Assembly: GCA_020747065.1 (NCBI GenBank)
Contig: JAGMVK010000001.1
Location: 1,674,001 to 1,738,000 of the forward strand
Direction of reading: 5' to 3'
From: Cadophora sp. MPI-SDFR-AT-0126
Lineage: Eukaryota; Ascomycota; Leotiomycetes; Helotiales; Ploettnerulaceae
DNA: 64,000 nucleotides
The notes below the pieces were generated by a model. It was not told the DNA's origin, did no database searches, and was given only the letters and a program-made list of their open reading frames with translations. A program made the translations under genes and the position numbers. Every line of letters starts with the position of its first letter. The stretch's first letter is position 1. Shown one piece after another: positions 1-10,611 of this stretch.

Positions 1-3000
1 TCACAGAACGATTCTCTCCCCATGACACTGTATTCCCGATCACCACTGCGAAGGAGCTACGAGACACGACACTCTCTGCCGCATGTTCTCTACATACCGC
101 GTCTGGATCCACATCTTCCTCCACAAGTTCTTTGCGGCGGAGGCGTTTGATGGAGATAGCGGAAGATGCTGAGGAAGAAACTCGAGCAAAGAGGCAATCC
201 ACAGTACCTGAAGAACGACCCCCTACCGCGAAAACCACAACTTCAGTCTCGGGAACACAAGCACCCCTGCCCGAGTCTACACTACAACCAGATCTACCAG
301 GTGGTCTTCCACCATCCACTAGCTTCAATTATATGGTCTCTGAAGCTGGTTCATATGCTTCTCCTGTAAAGGACCCACAAGGTCACGACACCAGGCCATA
401 CTCTCCGACGGAACGACGGAAATCTTCACAGTCTACGCGACCTGATCTATACACCCTGTCGTCCTACGGCTCGAACGGACGACCTAAAGTTAAGTTAGGG
501 CCAAGGCCGTCACTAGATGTCGGAGGGAGACCACATACTTCAGGTGCAGCTTCATACTACCGTCCAGTTTCAACACTACCGGCAGGACTGAAATTGTTTT
601 CTAGAGGATCAAAGAAAGAGAAGGACAGAACCAAATCGGATCATCCCGCGGACCCTCCTACCATGACAATCTCACCGCCGCCTGTGCCAGATTTACTACT
701 TTCACCGGCGCAGGACGTGCAAACAAGGCCCCATACCAGTGGTGGACGGCCAAACACAGGCTCGGAATCTTTGACGTCGCCTACCTTAACATCACCCGTC
801 TCCAATACAGGCCCTAGACAGCCTATAATAACACCAGAGAAGGCGCGACTGATGAAAGCGATGCAACTCCGGAATAAGAAGAAAATGGAAGCAGTGAAGG
901 CCACTGAACCGGTACCCCAGGAACAACCAGAGGCTTTGGCCAGCCCGACTAGCTTGGACGACACGATGTCAAATGGAACGCCGAAGGATGTTGACGATAC
1001 TCTATCCACGTTAGACATGCTTGCAAAGGCGGATGATTCAGGGATTGCTTTCGATGCAAGTTCAACTTTGAAGACAGACGAATCGGATGCAACACGGTCA
1101 GACTCTTACCCGGTTTCCCCTGTCGGTCCCTCGGAGAGGGCCGAATCGACTAGGGCTTCGTCAATATCGGAATCGACTAATGAGACCGTTCATAATAGCC
1201 ATAAACAGCCTGTTCTGGAAGAGCCGCATGTGAAAACCGAGTTGGGAGAAGTCGCTTCAGATAGCGAGGATACCACACCAACTGCTCGCAGCAACATTCT
1301 CTCGACAACCTTGGAACCTGCCGAAGAACAACTTGAACAACTTTCGCCTACAGTTTACAATCCTTCACAGACGTGGACTGAGACCCCAGAAGTGGTAGTA
1401 CCAGCAGCAGAGGAGAAGGAGGTAGTGGAAGAGCAGTCGACGCCAGGGGCTCAGCCAATAGGGGAGACGCCGGAGTCCGCATCACAGCATAGTGGAGGAG
1501 TTGTTCCAGCATCAAGTACTCCAGAAATCGAAGTGAACTCGCCTCTAACATCGCCTGAGAGAGCGACACACGGTCAAGATCAGAGCGCAATAGCCCAGCC
1601 TGTACCTGAAGGAGAGGAGGAGCCGCTTTCACCGTCAAGGAAGATGAAGGTCCCAACATCCCGTTTCAATGTTCAAGACCCGGAAGAAGAAACTGATGAC
1701 CCAAGCCGAGAACTTCCTGCACCTGCCCAAAATGCGGAAATAATTGCACCCGAGAAGTCACCTGTTGGTAGCACATTTTCAACAGGTGATGAGAGTCAAG
1801 ACGTCCAGAACTCTAAGAGGCAGAGGCGAAAAGGACTCGTCGAGCCAATTCGAACAGATCTCGAGCCTGTCGGCCGAAGTCGCGCAAACTCCGAGGCCAA
1901 TTTTTCTTCAGACGATGATCTCATGGAAGAGCTCTCTTCAGCAGTGATGCAAGAGGCCCAGCCGATATCCGTTTCGAAGTCGCCCGTTAGTCCAGTTTTC
2001 CCAAGTCCGAAGAAGAGACAAGGAGAGCAGAGCAGATTCTCTCGCGTATTCTCGACTCCATTGCGGAAAGAGAAATCGGATACTTTAGAACCACCATCTG
2101 GTGACCGCCCACCGTCAAGATCTGTGTCTGCTGGCGCAGCATATCTCAATCACATCAATCAACAGCCAAGCAAGCCCTTGGCCAAGAAAGTTAACTTAGG
2201 GTCCGGAATCTCCCAGAGGATCAAAGCTCTAGAGAAGCTGCAAAGCTTGGCGCCTGGCGCAACGCCCACTGGAACAACAGGTCCTCCACCAGGTTCATCG
2301 CCCGCGTTCTTTTCAGTCCGCAAAGGGAGCGTGCGAGGCAAGTCTCCCTCTATCGCAGAGAGAGCGAACTCGTTAACGAGGAACTCGCCTTCAAACTCCC
2401 CGGAGTCATCGCCGGAAACGATTAAGCCGCGGGATAGATCTGGCTCCGTGAGAAGCCGGCTAGATGCCTTCAATTCAGGGGATATTCCAACCACTTTACC
2501 TGCTCGATCACGCCCAGAGTCCATCTCTGTGACGGCCAGAATCATACGGGACCCCTCACAGCCATTTCCATCAAAACCGGAACTTGGGAAAGATCCTTCG
2601 GAGTACGCTCCACTGGACTTGAAGCAGTCACCGTTGGTAATAGATCATCAAAAAGCGATTGTGCAACCACCTAAGGAGACAATTCAAGAACGACGGCTTT
2701 CGAAGGAGAGACGCTTGTCAACCTCTTCCAAGGCAACCACTACAAAGGAAAGGCGGTCTTCGATAACAATTATAAAGGACTTGATCAGCGACCGAAAGGC
2801 TTCCTTTTCTGAACGTCGACGATCAATTACTATCGAGAGTGCAGCACCATCCCCATCAGGAAGATCATCGTCCCGTCCACCTTCGGTACACGCTTCTCCA
2901 GCACACCAACGACCCATGTCTATCAGCAGTCGTGTGTCAACCTCCAGCCGGGATCCTGGACAGTCCCTTTCCCCCCCTCCCACAGCCGGCTCAACATCAT

Positions 3001-3602
3001 CTACTGGTGATGAAAAGGCTGAGAAGAAGTCAAACAGGGCGAGTCGTATGATGCGAAGAATGTCCTCTGGGATATCGGCAAGCCGAAAAACCATTGCACA
3101 CGCTATTTCTCCGACCGTTCGCGAGGAATCTGAACCTCTCCACAACAATGATGCTCCGTCAATGGCTTCACCATACCCCTCCAATAGCTCTATGACATCC
3201 AACAGTGTCGATATCGGCGATGTGAATGTCCAATTTCCAGACAGCTTACTCTGGAAACGAAGATCAATGCTACTTGACTCGCAAGGTTTTCTTATCATCT
3301 CACCTGCATTGAGTGCTCATGGTAACGGACGAGATAAGGCCAATGCAGGAGCCACTCGTCGCTTCCACTTGAGTGAATTTAAAACACCTTCTATTCCGGA
3401 TGTGGAGATGCAGGAGCTGCCGAATAGTGTCGTATTGGACTTCGTTGAGGGAGGTGGGTTGCAGGTCGCTTGTGAGGATCGTGCTGGCCAAGGGAGAATC
3501 TTGAGCAGTAAGATTCTCGAGAAAACTTCTTTCTTCCCCATTGCTAATCAGATTGTAGTCCTGCAAGACGCGCACCGCACTTGGGCCACTTACGGTCAAT
3601 GA
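1..3602 (+). CDS. Large disordered protein, 5'-truncated by window edge, with PH-like C-terminus
   Basis: The reading frame is open from base 3 to the TGA at 3600-3602 (about 1,199 codons), so the start lies upstream of the window; the ATG at 150 is internal. Nearly all of it is low-complexity Ser/Pro/Thr/Glu sequence typical of a disordered scaffold. Basic phosphorylation-like motifs of the RRxS type recur (ERRKSS near 411; RRLS twice, RRSS and RRRS at about 2690-2830; RRMSS near 3055). The last ~120 residues are different: LWKRRSMLLDSQGF, then an HLSEFKTPSIPDVEMQELP stretch, alternating strands, and a terminal segment with a Trp (DAHRTWATYG). This pattern suggests a PH-like fold, which is my inference. 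Such fungal proteins are often labelled GPI-anchored surface glycoprotein, but there is no GPI signal at this C-terminus. No intron is needed in the visible part. Function unknown; a cortical or signalling scaffold is one possibility. Confidence 0.8.
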   Translation, partial: TERFSPHDTVFPITTAKELRDTTLSAACSLHTASGSTSSSTSSLRRRRLMEIAEDAEEETRAKRQSTVPEERPPTAKTTTSVSGTQAPLPESTLQPDLPGGLPPSTSFNYMVSEAGSYASPVKDPQGHDTRPYSPTERRKSSQSTRPDLYTLSSYGSNGRPKVKLGPRPSLDVGGRPHTSGAASYYRPVSTLPAGLKLFSRGSKKEKDRTKSDHPADPPTMTISPPPVPDLLLSPAQDVQTRPHTSGGRPNTGSESLTSPTLTSPVSNTGPRQPIITPEKARLMKAMQLRNKKKMEAVKATEPVPQEQPEALASPTSLDDTMSNGTPKDVDDTLSTLDMLAKADDSGIAFDASSTLKTDESDATRSDSYPVSPVGPSERAESTRASSISESTNETVHNSHKQPVLEEPHVKTELGEVASDSEDTTPTARSNILSTTLEPAEEQLEQLSPTVYNPSQTWTETPEVVVPAAEEKEVVEEQSTPGAQPIGETPESASQHSGGVVPASSTPEIEVNSPLTSPERATHGQDQSAIAQPVPEGEEEPLSPSRKMKVPTSRFNVQDPEEETDDPSRELPAPAQNAEIIAPEKSPVGSTFSTGDESQDVQNSKRQRRKGLVEPIRTDLEPVGRSRANSEANFSSDDDLMEELSSAVMQEAQPISVSKSPVSPVFPSPKKRQGEQSRFSRVFSTPLRKEKSDTLEPPSGDRPPSRSVSAGAAYLNHINQQPSKPLAKKVNLGSGISQRIKALEKLQSLAPGATPTGTTGPPPGSSPAFFSVRKGSVRGKSPSIAERANSLTRNSPSNSPESSPETIKPRDRSGSVRSRLDAFNSGDIPTTLPARSRPESISVTARIIRDPSQPFPSKPELGKDPSEYAPLDLKQSPLVIDHQKAIVQPPKETIQERRLSKERRLSTSSKATTTKERRSSITIIKDLISDRKASFSERRRSITIESAAPSPSGRSSSRPPSVHASPAHQRPMSISSRVSTSSRDPGQSLSPPPTAGSTSSTGDEKAEKKSNRASRMMRRMSSGISASRKTIAHAISPTVREESEPLHNNDAPSMASPYPSNSSMTSNSVDIGDVNVQFPDSLLWKRRSMLLDSQGFLIISPALSAHGNGRDKANAGATRRFHLSEFKTPSIPDVEMQELPNSVVLDFVEGGGLQVACEDRAGQGRILSSKILEKTSFFPIANQIVVLQDAHRTWATYGQ

Positions 3603-6600
3603 AAACACAACCAACACACTCCTCGCAACAATATCTACCTCTTAAAGTCACGGCACGGCCCGTCATATACTGACAAATTTCCTGTCCATACCCCCTTTCA
3701 CCACACATCTGATGCACGTATCGCAAACTACTTGGATTTGCCCTACCACCTCTTTGCATATGTAATTTCTTGAAGTTTGCTCCTTTCATCTCGAAGGAGC
3801 GAAGGCGTACCCACCATACCCCCACCCTGATACCAGATCTCGTCGATCAAACAACCAAAATTTGTCCCTTTTGTGTTAATAATTACTGTCCTGTCCTGTC
3901 ATATCTAGTCACATGTCAGGCTCGTTTCTTCAGCAAGAGCAAGCAAGGGAGGGAGGCTGTTTTCTTCGACACTGTTAGCGTGCACATAGGAGCGAATTAA
4001 ATGATGCATCACTGCGTTGGTAGGAAGGTGTTTAGGCGGATCAATGACCGCAATGGAATGGAAATTGAGAATTTCTGAGATGCATTTGGATATTTCGAGA
4101 GATGGTCTCTGGATATGATATGTGACTGGAGTGATGTGCCTAGCTCACGACATAGACTCCTTGTTCAATGTAGCGTCATCTCAAGTTGGCAAGTTGCCAC
4201 ATCGGATCACATTTCCATCCATCACTCGTTGAGGTTGCTTGCTTCGTCTGCTATATCCATACCTTCCAGATATGTCAACAGGACATTCTACCGTCGATGG
4301 ATTCAGCCAGTCATCCTCTACTTCTTATTCGTGTCCCGATCCCCTCTTCCTCCTGCAATTCTCCGCCGGCTCTTGATTCCGAGAATATCGTCTCTAAAGC
4401 CTTTCTAGAAATGCTAACCTCCACCAAGATGTCACCTCGTTCTTGACAGCTTCGATCCCGATCGACGCCTCACAGAGCTGCCTTACAGTCTATGATCTAG
4501 ACATTTCTACTTCCCAGCTGATTTGTTGATTCGAGTATCTCTGCCGTACTAATGGTAACCAGACCCAAGCAAACTATGTGCTACATCTTTATTGTGATCG
4601 ATCTAAACTGATATTAAGTTTGTAGAAGCTTCAAGCCCTTGTGTTGGCGTGCGCCACTGGTCGAGCGATACTCCAGTGATGCACGATTCCGGAGCAGTTC
4701 TCGCTAGCTGATGTAGTGATTGGCGAGTCGAAGAATAGTTCGGATGAGAAGGCCCGCAGTGGTAAGGGCCTGCTGCGTCTTTAAAATGATTACGATTCTG
4801 TGGGATGGTCCATGGTCGCTAGATAGGACATGCTACGGGAAGAAATAGATCTTGGGGAGAGAGTGTGAGAGAGGGAGGAGAGTTTGAGAGTTTGGGCTTG
4901 GGAGGCTACTGGTAGAGTGTTGGGGCTGGAGGGGAGAGATCGCATGATAGGTGTTTGTGTGGAAGATACTGTAGATGGAATTGCATTGCACATGCGATGT
5001 TTGTAAGTCTGATTTTTCATTTATTGTGGGAGCTCGCGGGGACACTCGGAGATTGAAAGATACCTACTGCCCATCAACGACCCTGAGTTCAGGATAGTGA
5101 GATCTAGCAGTTCCGCCCACGAACCCTGGTTCGATCTTGAAGTCGGATTCCGACCGCTTCTGGAAGGTCGTCAGAGTGTCTGACGAAAGGAGTCTGCTTG
5201 TCACCCATGTCCTCCATGCCTCACATGCAGCCCTCAGGCACTCACAACCTCTACCTGCATACAAGAGCATCGAACCCCTTCCAACACACCACTCGTAGGC
5301 TCACCATTCCGTCAGCCTTCGTCCGGATATCCCCAGTACTCTCCACCGCACCACTCGCATTCCCCATGAACCAACCGATACTTCTTCCCTCGTCCATTAC
5401 TCTCCCTTCTTGCTCGTTTCCGTGCCCTTTTCCTTGGACTGCTGGCTTCGACACCCGAACTGAAGTCATGTTGAGGACGGTACAGACAGTTCATCCCACT
5501 TTGTTTGGCGTGTGCGCATTGCTGCTCGAGGCTGACCTCTTGGCAGTAGCAGCGAGTGAAGGTGAGGGTTGTGTAGTTGCACATACTGTTGGCTGTAGGT
5601 GGCTGGGAGAGAGGGGAGGATATTGACTTGGTGAGATGACTGTGTGGCACCTAGTCTCGATGGTGGAAGTGGCCCGACTTGTTAATATGTTGGTTCTGAA
5701 GTTGAAAGTATGTGTGTTGGGTAACTTAGGCGTGCAAGCCTTGCAGGCTGAGACTGACAACGCTGGGAGTCGACGAGGATGGAAAATGGTAGCACTAGAG
5801 GTTTTTAGTGTAGTTTATAGAGTTTCAAATGCTTGTGTGTTTGAAGTTAACTTCTTGAAGTCGGATCAGGCATCTCTCGAAGAGGCATTCACTCTTGGTG
5901 AAGTCTAACCGTATTCGAGAATGCTCCTCGGACGTAAGCCATGGCGTGTCTGCTACAGAGTGAATATACTTCAGTAGCCGATTGATACCGCAACGCTGCA
6001 GTGATCATAGTTATATTCATCTTGTATCAAGGACATAGCCATCGCTTGCTAAGCACGCTTGGGGTGGCGCGCCTTGGGCATGGAATGCTTCCAAGATCGC
6101 AGGCTTTCTCCTGCCTTAGATTATCTGAACATGAGATGTAAGCTTGAATGTTGCGAGATCATAGTGAATGGATTAGAGAAAGTGACTCATTTTTCTCAAT
6201 ACACTTTATTGTATTCGAGAAAAAGAAGATCCCGAAGCGATCGTCAGTAATGAGACAGCTTGCGTCTATCCTACAAAACGTACAAACCGGCCTCCAAAAC
6301 TGAAGACGAAGAAGCTTTACCTCAGAGATTACGTATCGCTCAATAATATGACTTCATTCATCCTTGAACGATTCGACCTGGCGGAAGAAATCTCTCGAGT
6401 CATGCGTTTGTTTACTTTCTCGCTTAAAATCCTCCGAACTGCGGGGTCATCCCTAGGGATCCACTCACGACAGAGTGCCGTATAGGGGACGGGATTTTGA
6501 GCCTCATGTTAACAAAAAAGATTTTCGTTCAAATGAGTCTGATTGAGGTACGTTTCTTGTATGTGCTCAAGATTAAGATGTGTGGTACCAGCGGGAAAAA

Positions 6601-6776
6601 TGAATGCTCGTAGTCGACCCACCACAGCTTCCAAGGCTCTTCATTCACCGCTTTTTCTTTGCGGACCGATTTGCCCCCACATTGGGTAACAAGATAAACC
6701 ACCCCGTTTGTAAAATTTGGTCTACTCTATCTAACCAATTATGCACCTTTCCTCCAATCAGCTTCGAACAGCTTCA
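3603..6776. other. Gene-free spacer
   Basis: I find no ORF with family features, no convincing exon series and no repeat array. The many short ORFs on both strands start at poor contexts and encode low-information sequence. The first ~200 bases probably hold the 3' UTR of the preceding gene. Confidence 0.6.
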
Positions 6777-6860
6777 TCTTTGATGGTCTAACGGTCATGA
6801 TTTCCGCTTGTCATAACAGACAAAGCGCGGGAGATCGGGGTTCGACTCCCCGTCAGAGAG
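6777..6860 (+). tRNA. tRNA-Asp(GTC) with 12-nt intron
   Basis: The acceptor arms TCTTTGA and TCAGAGA pair (one G-T) with discriminator G at 6860. The anticodon stem TCCGC/GCGGG encloses 19 nt; removing 12 nt after the base 3' of the anticodon leaves the standard 7-nt loop TTGTCAC with anticodon GTC. The T arm has canonical GGTTCGACTCC, which is also the pol III B box, and the A box is TGGTCTAACGG. Mature length without CCA is 72 nt. It lies convergent to, and about 0.8 kb from, the tRNA-Gly gene. Confidence 0.9.
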
Positions 6861-7665
6861 CTTCTCTTGAGTTCATGGCCCCAGGTGTATACCTGGAGCT
6901 CCTCGCCTTTTGTTAGTTGCCCTTTTGTGCCTTTAAGAAAACGAATTGGAAACTGGGGCCATCTACCGTAGGTACAAGGCTCAATCAAATAAACTACTCA
7001 TCCCCGTATTTACTTTGCATATAGCAAAAGACAGGAGAGTGAAGCTCAATTAATTGATTTAGCTACTATTTATTGTAATTCTTTAACGCAGAAATGTACT
7101 TTTGTTCTCCGAAGATTTATTTCTCTTTGTAAACTTGCTTGGGGTGGTTGACCCACTTTGAAAATCTCTTCCCGAAGACTTTTTCTACATAGACTTGAAG
7201 ATTATAGGGAAGCTAACCACTGACAGGAACAATCGAATATGTCAAAAAGACCTGCGAGGGCATTGAAGCTTAAATAGAACACTTTCAATGCAATCTTTGC
7301 GTAGCTCGCTATCTTCAAACTAGTCACTTACTTCTTCTGGCCATTCTACGCAAGCTTGATGGCCTCTTAAGCCATAGGAAGAAGAGATTGTATGTCATTA
7401 GGAGCTATTTATGTGTGAAAATGAAACAATCAGGTGTAGCTCAGGTGCCTTTGGTCAGCTCTTGCTAACATTGTAGCATTAAGAGTCAAAGTCGCTTTTC
7501 GCTAATCTACCACCTTTAGCATAAGACGTCAAAAATGCTCAACACAGACAAGAGCCTACTCACTATTCCCATATGATATCTTCGAAAGTGTCATTGTATT
7601 TGCGTTTAATTCGAATTGATTTTCCATCCTCGAGCCATTACTAAGCGTTTTTATTGTCAAAAAGC
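6861..7665. other. Spacer between the two tRNA genes
   Basis: AT-rich, about 0.8 kb. I see no LTR-like termini, target-site duplications or coding exons, although tRNA flanks are common landing sites for retroelements. Confidence 0.5.
6909..6912 (+). terminator. Possible pol III terminator of tRNA-Asp
   Basis: This is the first run of four T on the coding strand downstream of the tRNA-Asp, 48 nt past its end. It is short and rather distant, so the assignment is tentative. Confidence 0.35.
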
Positions 7666-7671
7666 AAAAAA
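7666..7671 (-). terminator. Pol III terminator of tRNA-Gly
   Basis: A run of six A on the plus strand gives TTTTTT on the coding strand 7 nt past the tRNA-Gly discriminator. A second run of five follows at 7659-7663. Confidence 0.75.
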
Positions 7672-7678
7672 GAAATGT

Positions 7679-7761
7679 TGCGTTCGCCGGGAATCGAACC
7701 CGGGGCCCATCGAAACTGTATGAAATGGCAACGATGGATTTTACCACTAAACCACAAACGC
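7679..7761 (-). tRNA. tRNA-Gly(GCC) with 12-nt intron
   Basis: On the minus strand the acceptor GCGTTTG pairs with CGAACGC (one T-G wobble) and the discriminator is A. The D arm TGGTTTAGTGGTAA matches fungal tRNA-Gly. The anticodon stem CATCG/CGATG encloses 19 nt, which becomes a normal 7-nt loop TTGCCA+T after removal of a 12-nt intron following position 37. The T arm GGTTCGATTCC is canonical and forms the B box. Mature length is 71 nt, and it closely resembles yeast tRNA-Gly(GCC), which lacks an intron. Confidence 0.93.
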
Positions 7762-8399
7762 TTTTAACAGCTGACTTGTTGCTGACTTGGGAGAGATTAG
7801 TCTCTTTGGTTAGATATTGAAGCCAGAATTTTGAAAAATTTACTGTGGACCTTTGCGGGGCAAAGAGGCAAAGATTTGTGAGCGAAATCCCCACCAACTA
7901 ATTGGGAAGCTGCGTGCAACTGAGGAAGAGCCAAGATCCAAAGCTTAGCTGCCCTATTGAGTTTTTCAGCTTGTAAATTTACATCCGATGCAACCTCATT
8001 TATGTACGTGTGTAGTTTACATTTACCGCAATGTGTACCATGTCCTAATCTACACTTGTCGACTCGCCGCAATTTTTGACAGTGATTCTAGCTCTCATTC
8101 GTTCTGGGTTGTGCAACATCACTACGAAATGAATCACATGAGGAGAGCCACCATGACAAGTTGTCGAAGTCCATGTTTGAAGCCTTGGATATTAACAATA
8201 CTAAGAAATAAATAAAAGCCACCGCCAATCGTTATCTGCCTCGCACTCTTCGAGTCTCAGCAGCGATCTGAACTCGTCCTGCTCCTCCCCCATCACCCGC
8301 TATGAACCACGATTGAAAACAATGCATGCCAAGAAAACACAAGCAAAAGCTTCGCCAGCAGACAACAAGGTAGTTAGTTGATCTAATAATCAGTATGGG
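7762..8399. other. Spacer, nothing recognised
   Basis: It holds the 5' flank of the minus-strand tRNA-Gly and the 3' flank of the next minus-strand ORF. No gene or repeat is apparent. Confidence 0.5.
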
Positions 8400-9698
8400 T
8401 CACTCCGCAAGATCAAGCCCCATGAGTGCCATTCTATGGTACTGTTGGAAAGCGAATTTTCGATCTGCTTCCTTCTTATTGACAACGGTCAACCTCCATC
8501 TCTCACTCCAATCGAACCAATATACATGGGCGAACGTCATTCCGTCAAAAGTTCCCGGATTCGTTTCGAGGTAGACCGTCTGCCAGTGACTATTGACGAT
8601 CCATGGCGGCATAATCGAGTTGCGACTAACTCGAAGATAGGTAGGTTTCTCTTGTACCTTGAGAAGGACATCGTTGATTCTCCACTTGAGATCGCAGTCC
8701 GAAGATCAGCAATATCGTTGACGAAATCTGCAGGTGAGGACATCCAGGGGGACAGGTTCCAGTTCGAGAGAGCTCCTCTTCTTTCCCTCTTCGGCTTGTT
8801 CTCCTAGCCATCTAAGCTCTTCAGGATCGAAAAGCCGTGTCATGGAAACCGTCTGAGGATGGACCCAGCCTTGGGTCTTGAGGCTCTGATAAGTGGAGAA
8901 GATGATATCTTTACCCTGCTGCCATACGTGGTACGGCATATCCTTTCCGTTGTGGGTACCAAAGTAGTTGTGCATCCTACTGAGACCAATGCGCTCTTTG
9001 AAGATTGGATCCAGCTCGCTTCCAGGAACATGGTATTCTCTATGATCTTTGGGTGCATTCTGAACCGAGAACCCAGCAGCCGCCTTGACAGGATGAGAAG
9101 AAATGTTATGCTGCCAATTCTGAAGAAATCTTTTGTGTTCTGTATAGTCTCCATGAGTATTGTCAGTGTGTGCTGTATGATAGTTATGGCTTATGCTATA
9201 ACTAGGTCCCATTCGTAGGGGTCCGTTTGCTATGCTCGCGGCTTCCCCAGATCCATACCCGGAATTGCTGAAGTCTGTGACCAGGGCCATCTGTGGCAAA
9301 GCCTGACATTGCTGGGACCTGCCTATGAAGTGTCCATTCGTTCCTAGATATTGATTTAGCAGGCTGACAGATCCATCAGGTGAGGAGACGTTATAGCTGG
9401 AATCTGGGCTCGCATGTGGTAGACAGGTCGCCCAGGCAGGGTGATACATACCAATTTCCGGCAAGTCCTGAAATGTATCGGCGAGATCCGCGTTTCCCAA
9501 GGTGTTTGAACCATTTACCTGTGTCTTCATAGGATTATGAGAGTTGATCCACGGGACTAGGTAACTTGTGGGTTGCGGCCATTGTATGAAGTCCTGGTTC
9601 TTTGTATTGTAGGCGACTGGTCCACTGTTGATCGATATGTCTCCCTGGATTGTGTGATCAACTGTCTGCATCATAGCGAAGATAGTGAAACACCTCAA
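8400..9698 (-). pseudogene. Unrecognised ORF interrupted by one in-frame TGA
   Basis: The frame runs 330 codons from 9698 to a TGA at 8706-8708, then continues in the same frame for 101 more residues to the TGA at 8400-8402. The downstream part looks genuinely coding (for example KWRINDVLLKVQEKPTYL and HWQTVYLETNPGTFDG, rich in Trp, Tyr and Phe). I recognise no family. The N-terminal 200 residues are Asn/Ser/His-rich; a more ordered region follows (SELDPIFKERIGLSRMHNYFG, GWVHPQTVSMTRLFDPEELRWL). Translation probably starts at the Met pair at residues 9-10. Explanations are a degraded gene, stop readthrough (context TGC TGA TCT), or a 57-nt phase-0 intron at 8685-8741 that removes the stop. 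That intron would need a poor GTCCTC donor, although it has CTCAAG at its end and a CTGAT branch-like site. Confidence 0.55.
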
Positions 9699-10611
9699 CG
9701 AAGAACAAACAAGTGTGAGTCTCGCTCTTTGGGATGCTCGTGACTCTCTACCTTATCACTTAAATACTAAAATGTTGCACTATCGCCTTTGTTGTGATTC
9801 TGAAGAAAAAATGGCGGGGTTGAGGAAATAAGCGACATCTTACACAGGTTAGAGTCTTGGAGACAAGCCGGCGCTATCAACAAATTAAATTTTATTGGAA
9901 CAATGAACGAACTGTTAATTGGATAGAAGTTAGGTGTCTTATACGAAGGGTTGATATTTATACGGTGAAGTTAGATGCAGCATCATGATCGTGCCTTCCG
10001 CGATTCTCGTATTCGTGGGAACGGTGACCTGAGTCGCTACAACTTTTGGCAAGAACTTGGCGGCCAGAGAAGACTCAAAGGTCAAGCTGTAGAACGCCAA
10101 TCGACTGACAATATATCACATTGACAAATATCATAAACGCGGGAAAATGCCATCATCTCAACTATGGTTGTGAGGTCCTGCAGAAGGGACATTGCTTGGT
10201 GGGGGGCCGCGCTGTGATTAGTATGAGGAAAAGTCATAGAGCACCGACATGTAGAGCTCATATGCTCATTTCATTACTCGGATATCGTGTATTAAAGTAG
10301 CAATATTGGACATAGGACAGTACGACCGAGTGCGAGCGATTGGGTTTCCACCTGCAGCTGCCTGTGATTACGCGCGAAGGCCATCGATACCCAGGAACGG
10401 CCCGTGTGAAGCACAGCAAGAGCATCTTGAAAAGCACATTTGATATAGAGATATTTGAAGAAACAAGCGAAGCTGTCGCGTATATTCTCTAAGAATAATA
10501 TCTAGCAGATACTCTGGCAAGTTGCCAATAAATCCATGTGTTCTATAACTCCAATGCTATGCCGTCGCGGGTATAATAATACAGCATGGTGGCTATTCTT
10601 ATGTAGTACGC
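9699..10611. other. Spacer, nothing recognised
   Basis: AT-rich sequence upstream of the interrupted ORF and downstream of AAH1. No coding potential or repeat was found. Confidence 0.5.

Noticed and set aside
641..3298. Several minus-strand ORFs of 100-200 codons under the first gene
   Set aside because: Antisense shadows of a long low-complexity coding sequence.
5100..5140. GGTTCGATC string resembling a tRNA B box
   Set aside because: No acceptor, D or anticodon stem can be formed around it.
3603..8399. Retroelement or LTR remnants around the tRNA genes
   Set aside because: I looked for direct repeats with TG...CA ends, pol fragments and target-site duplications and saw none.
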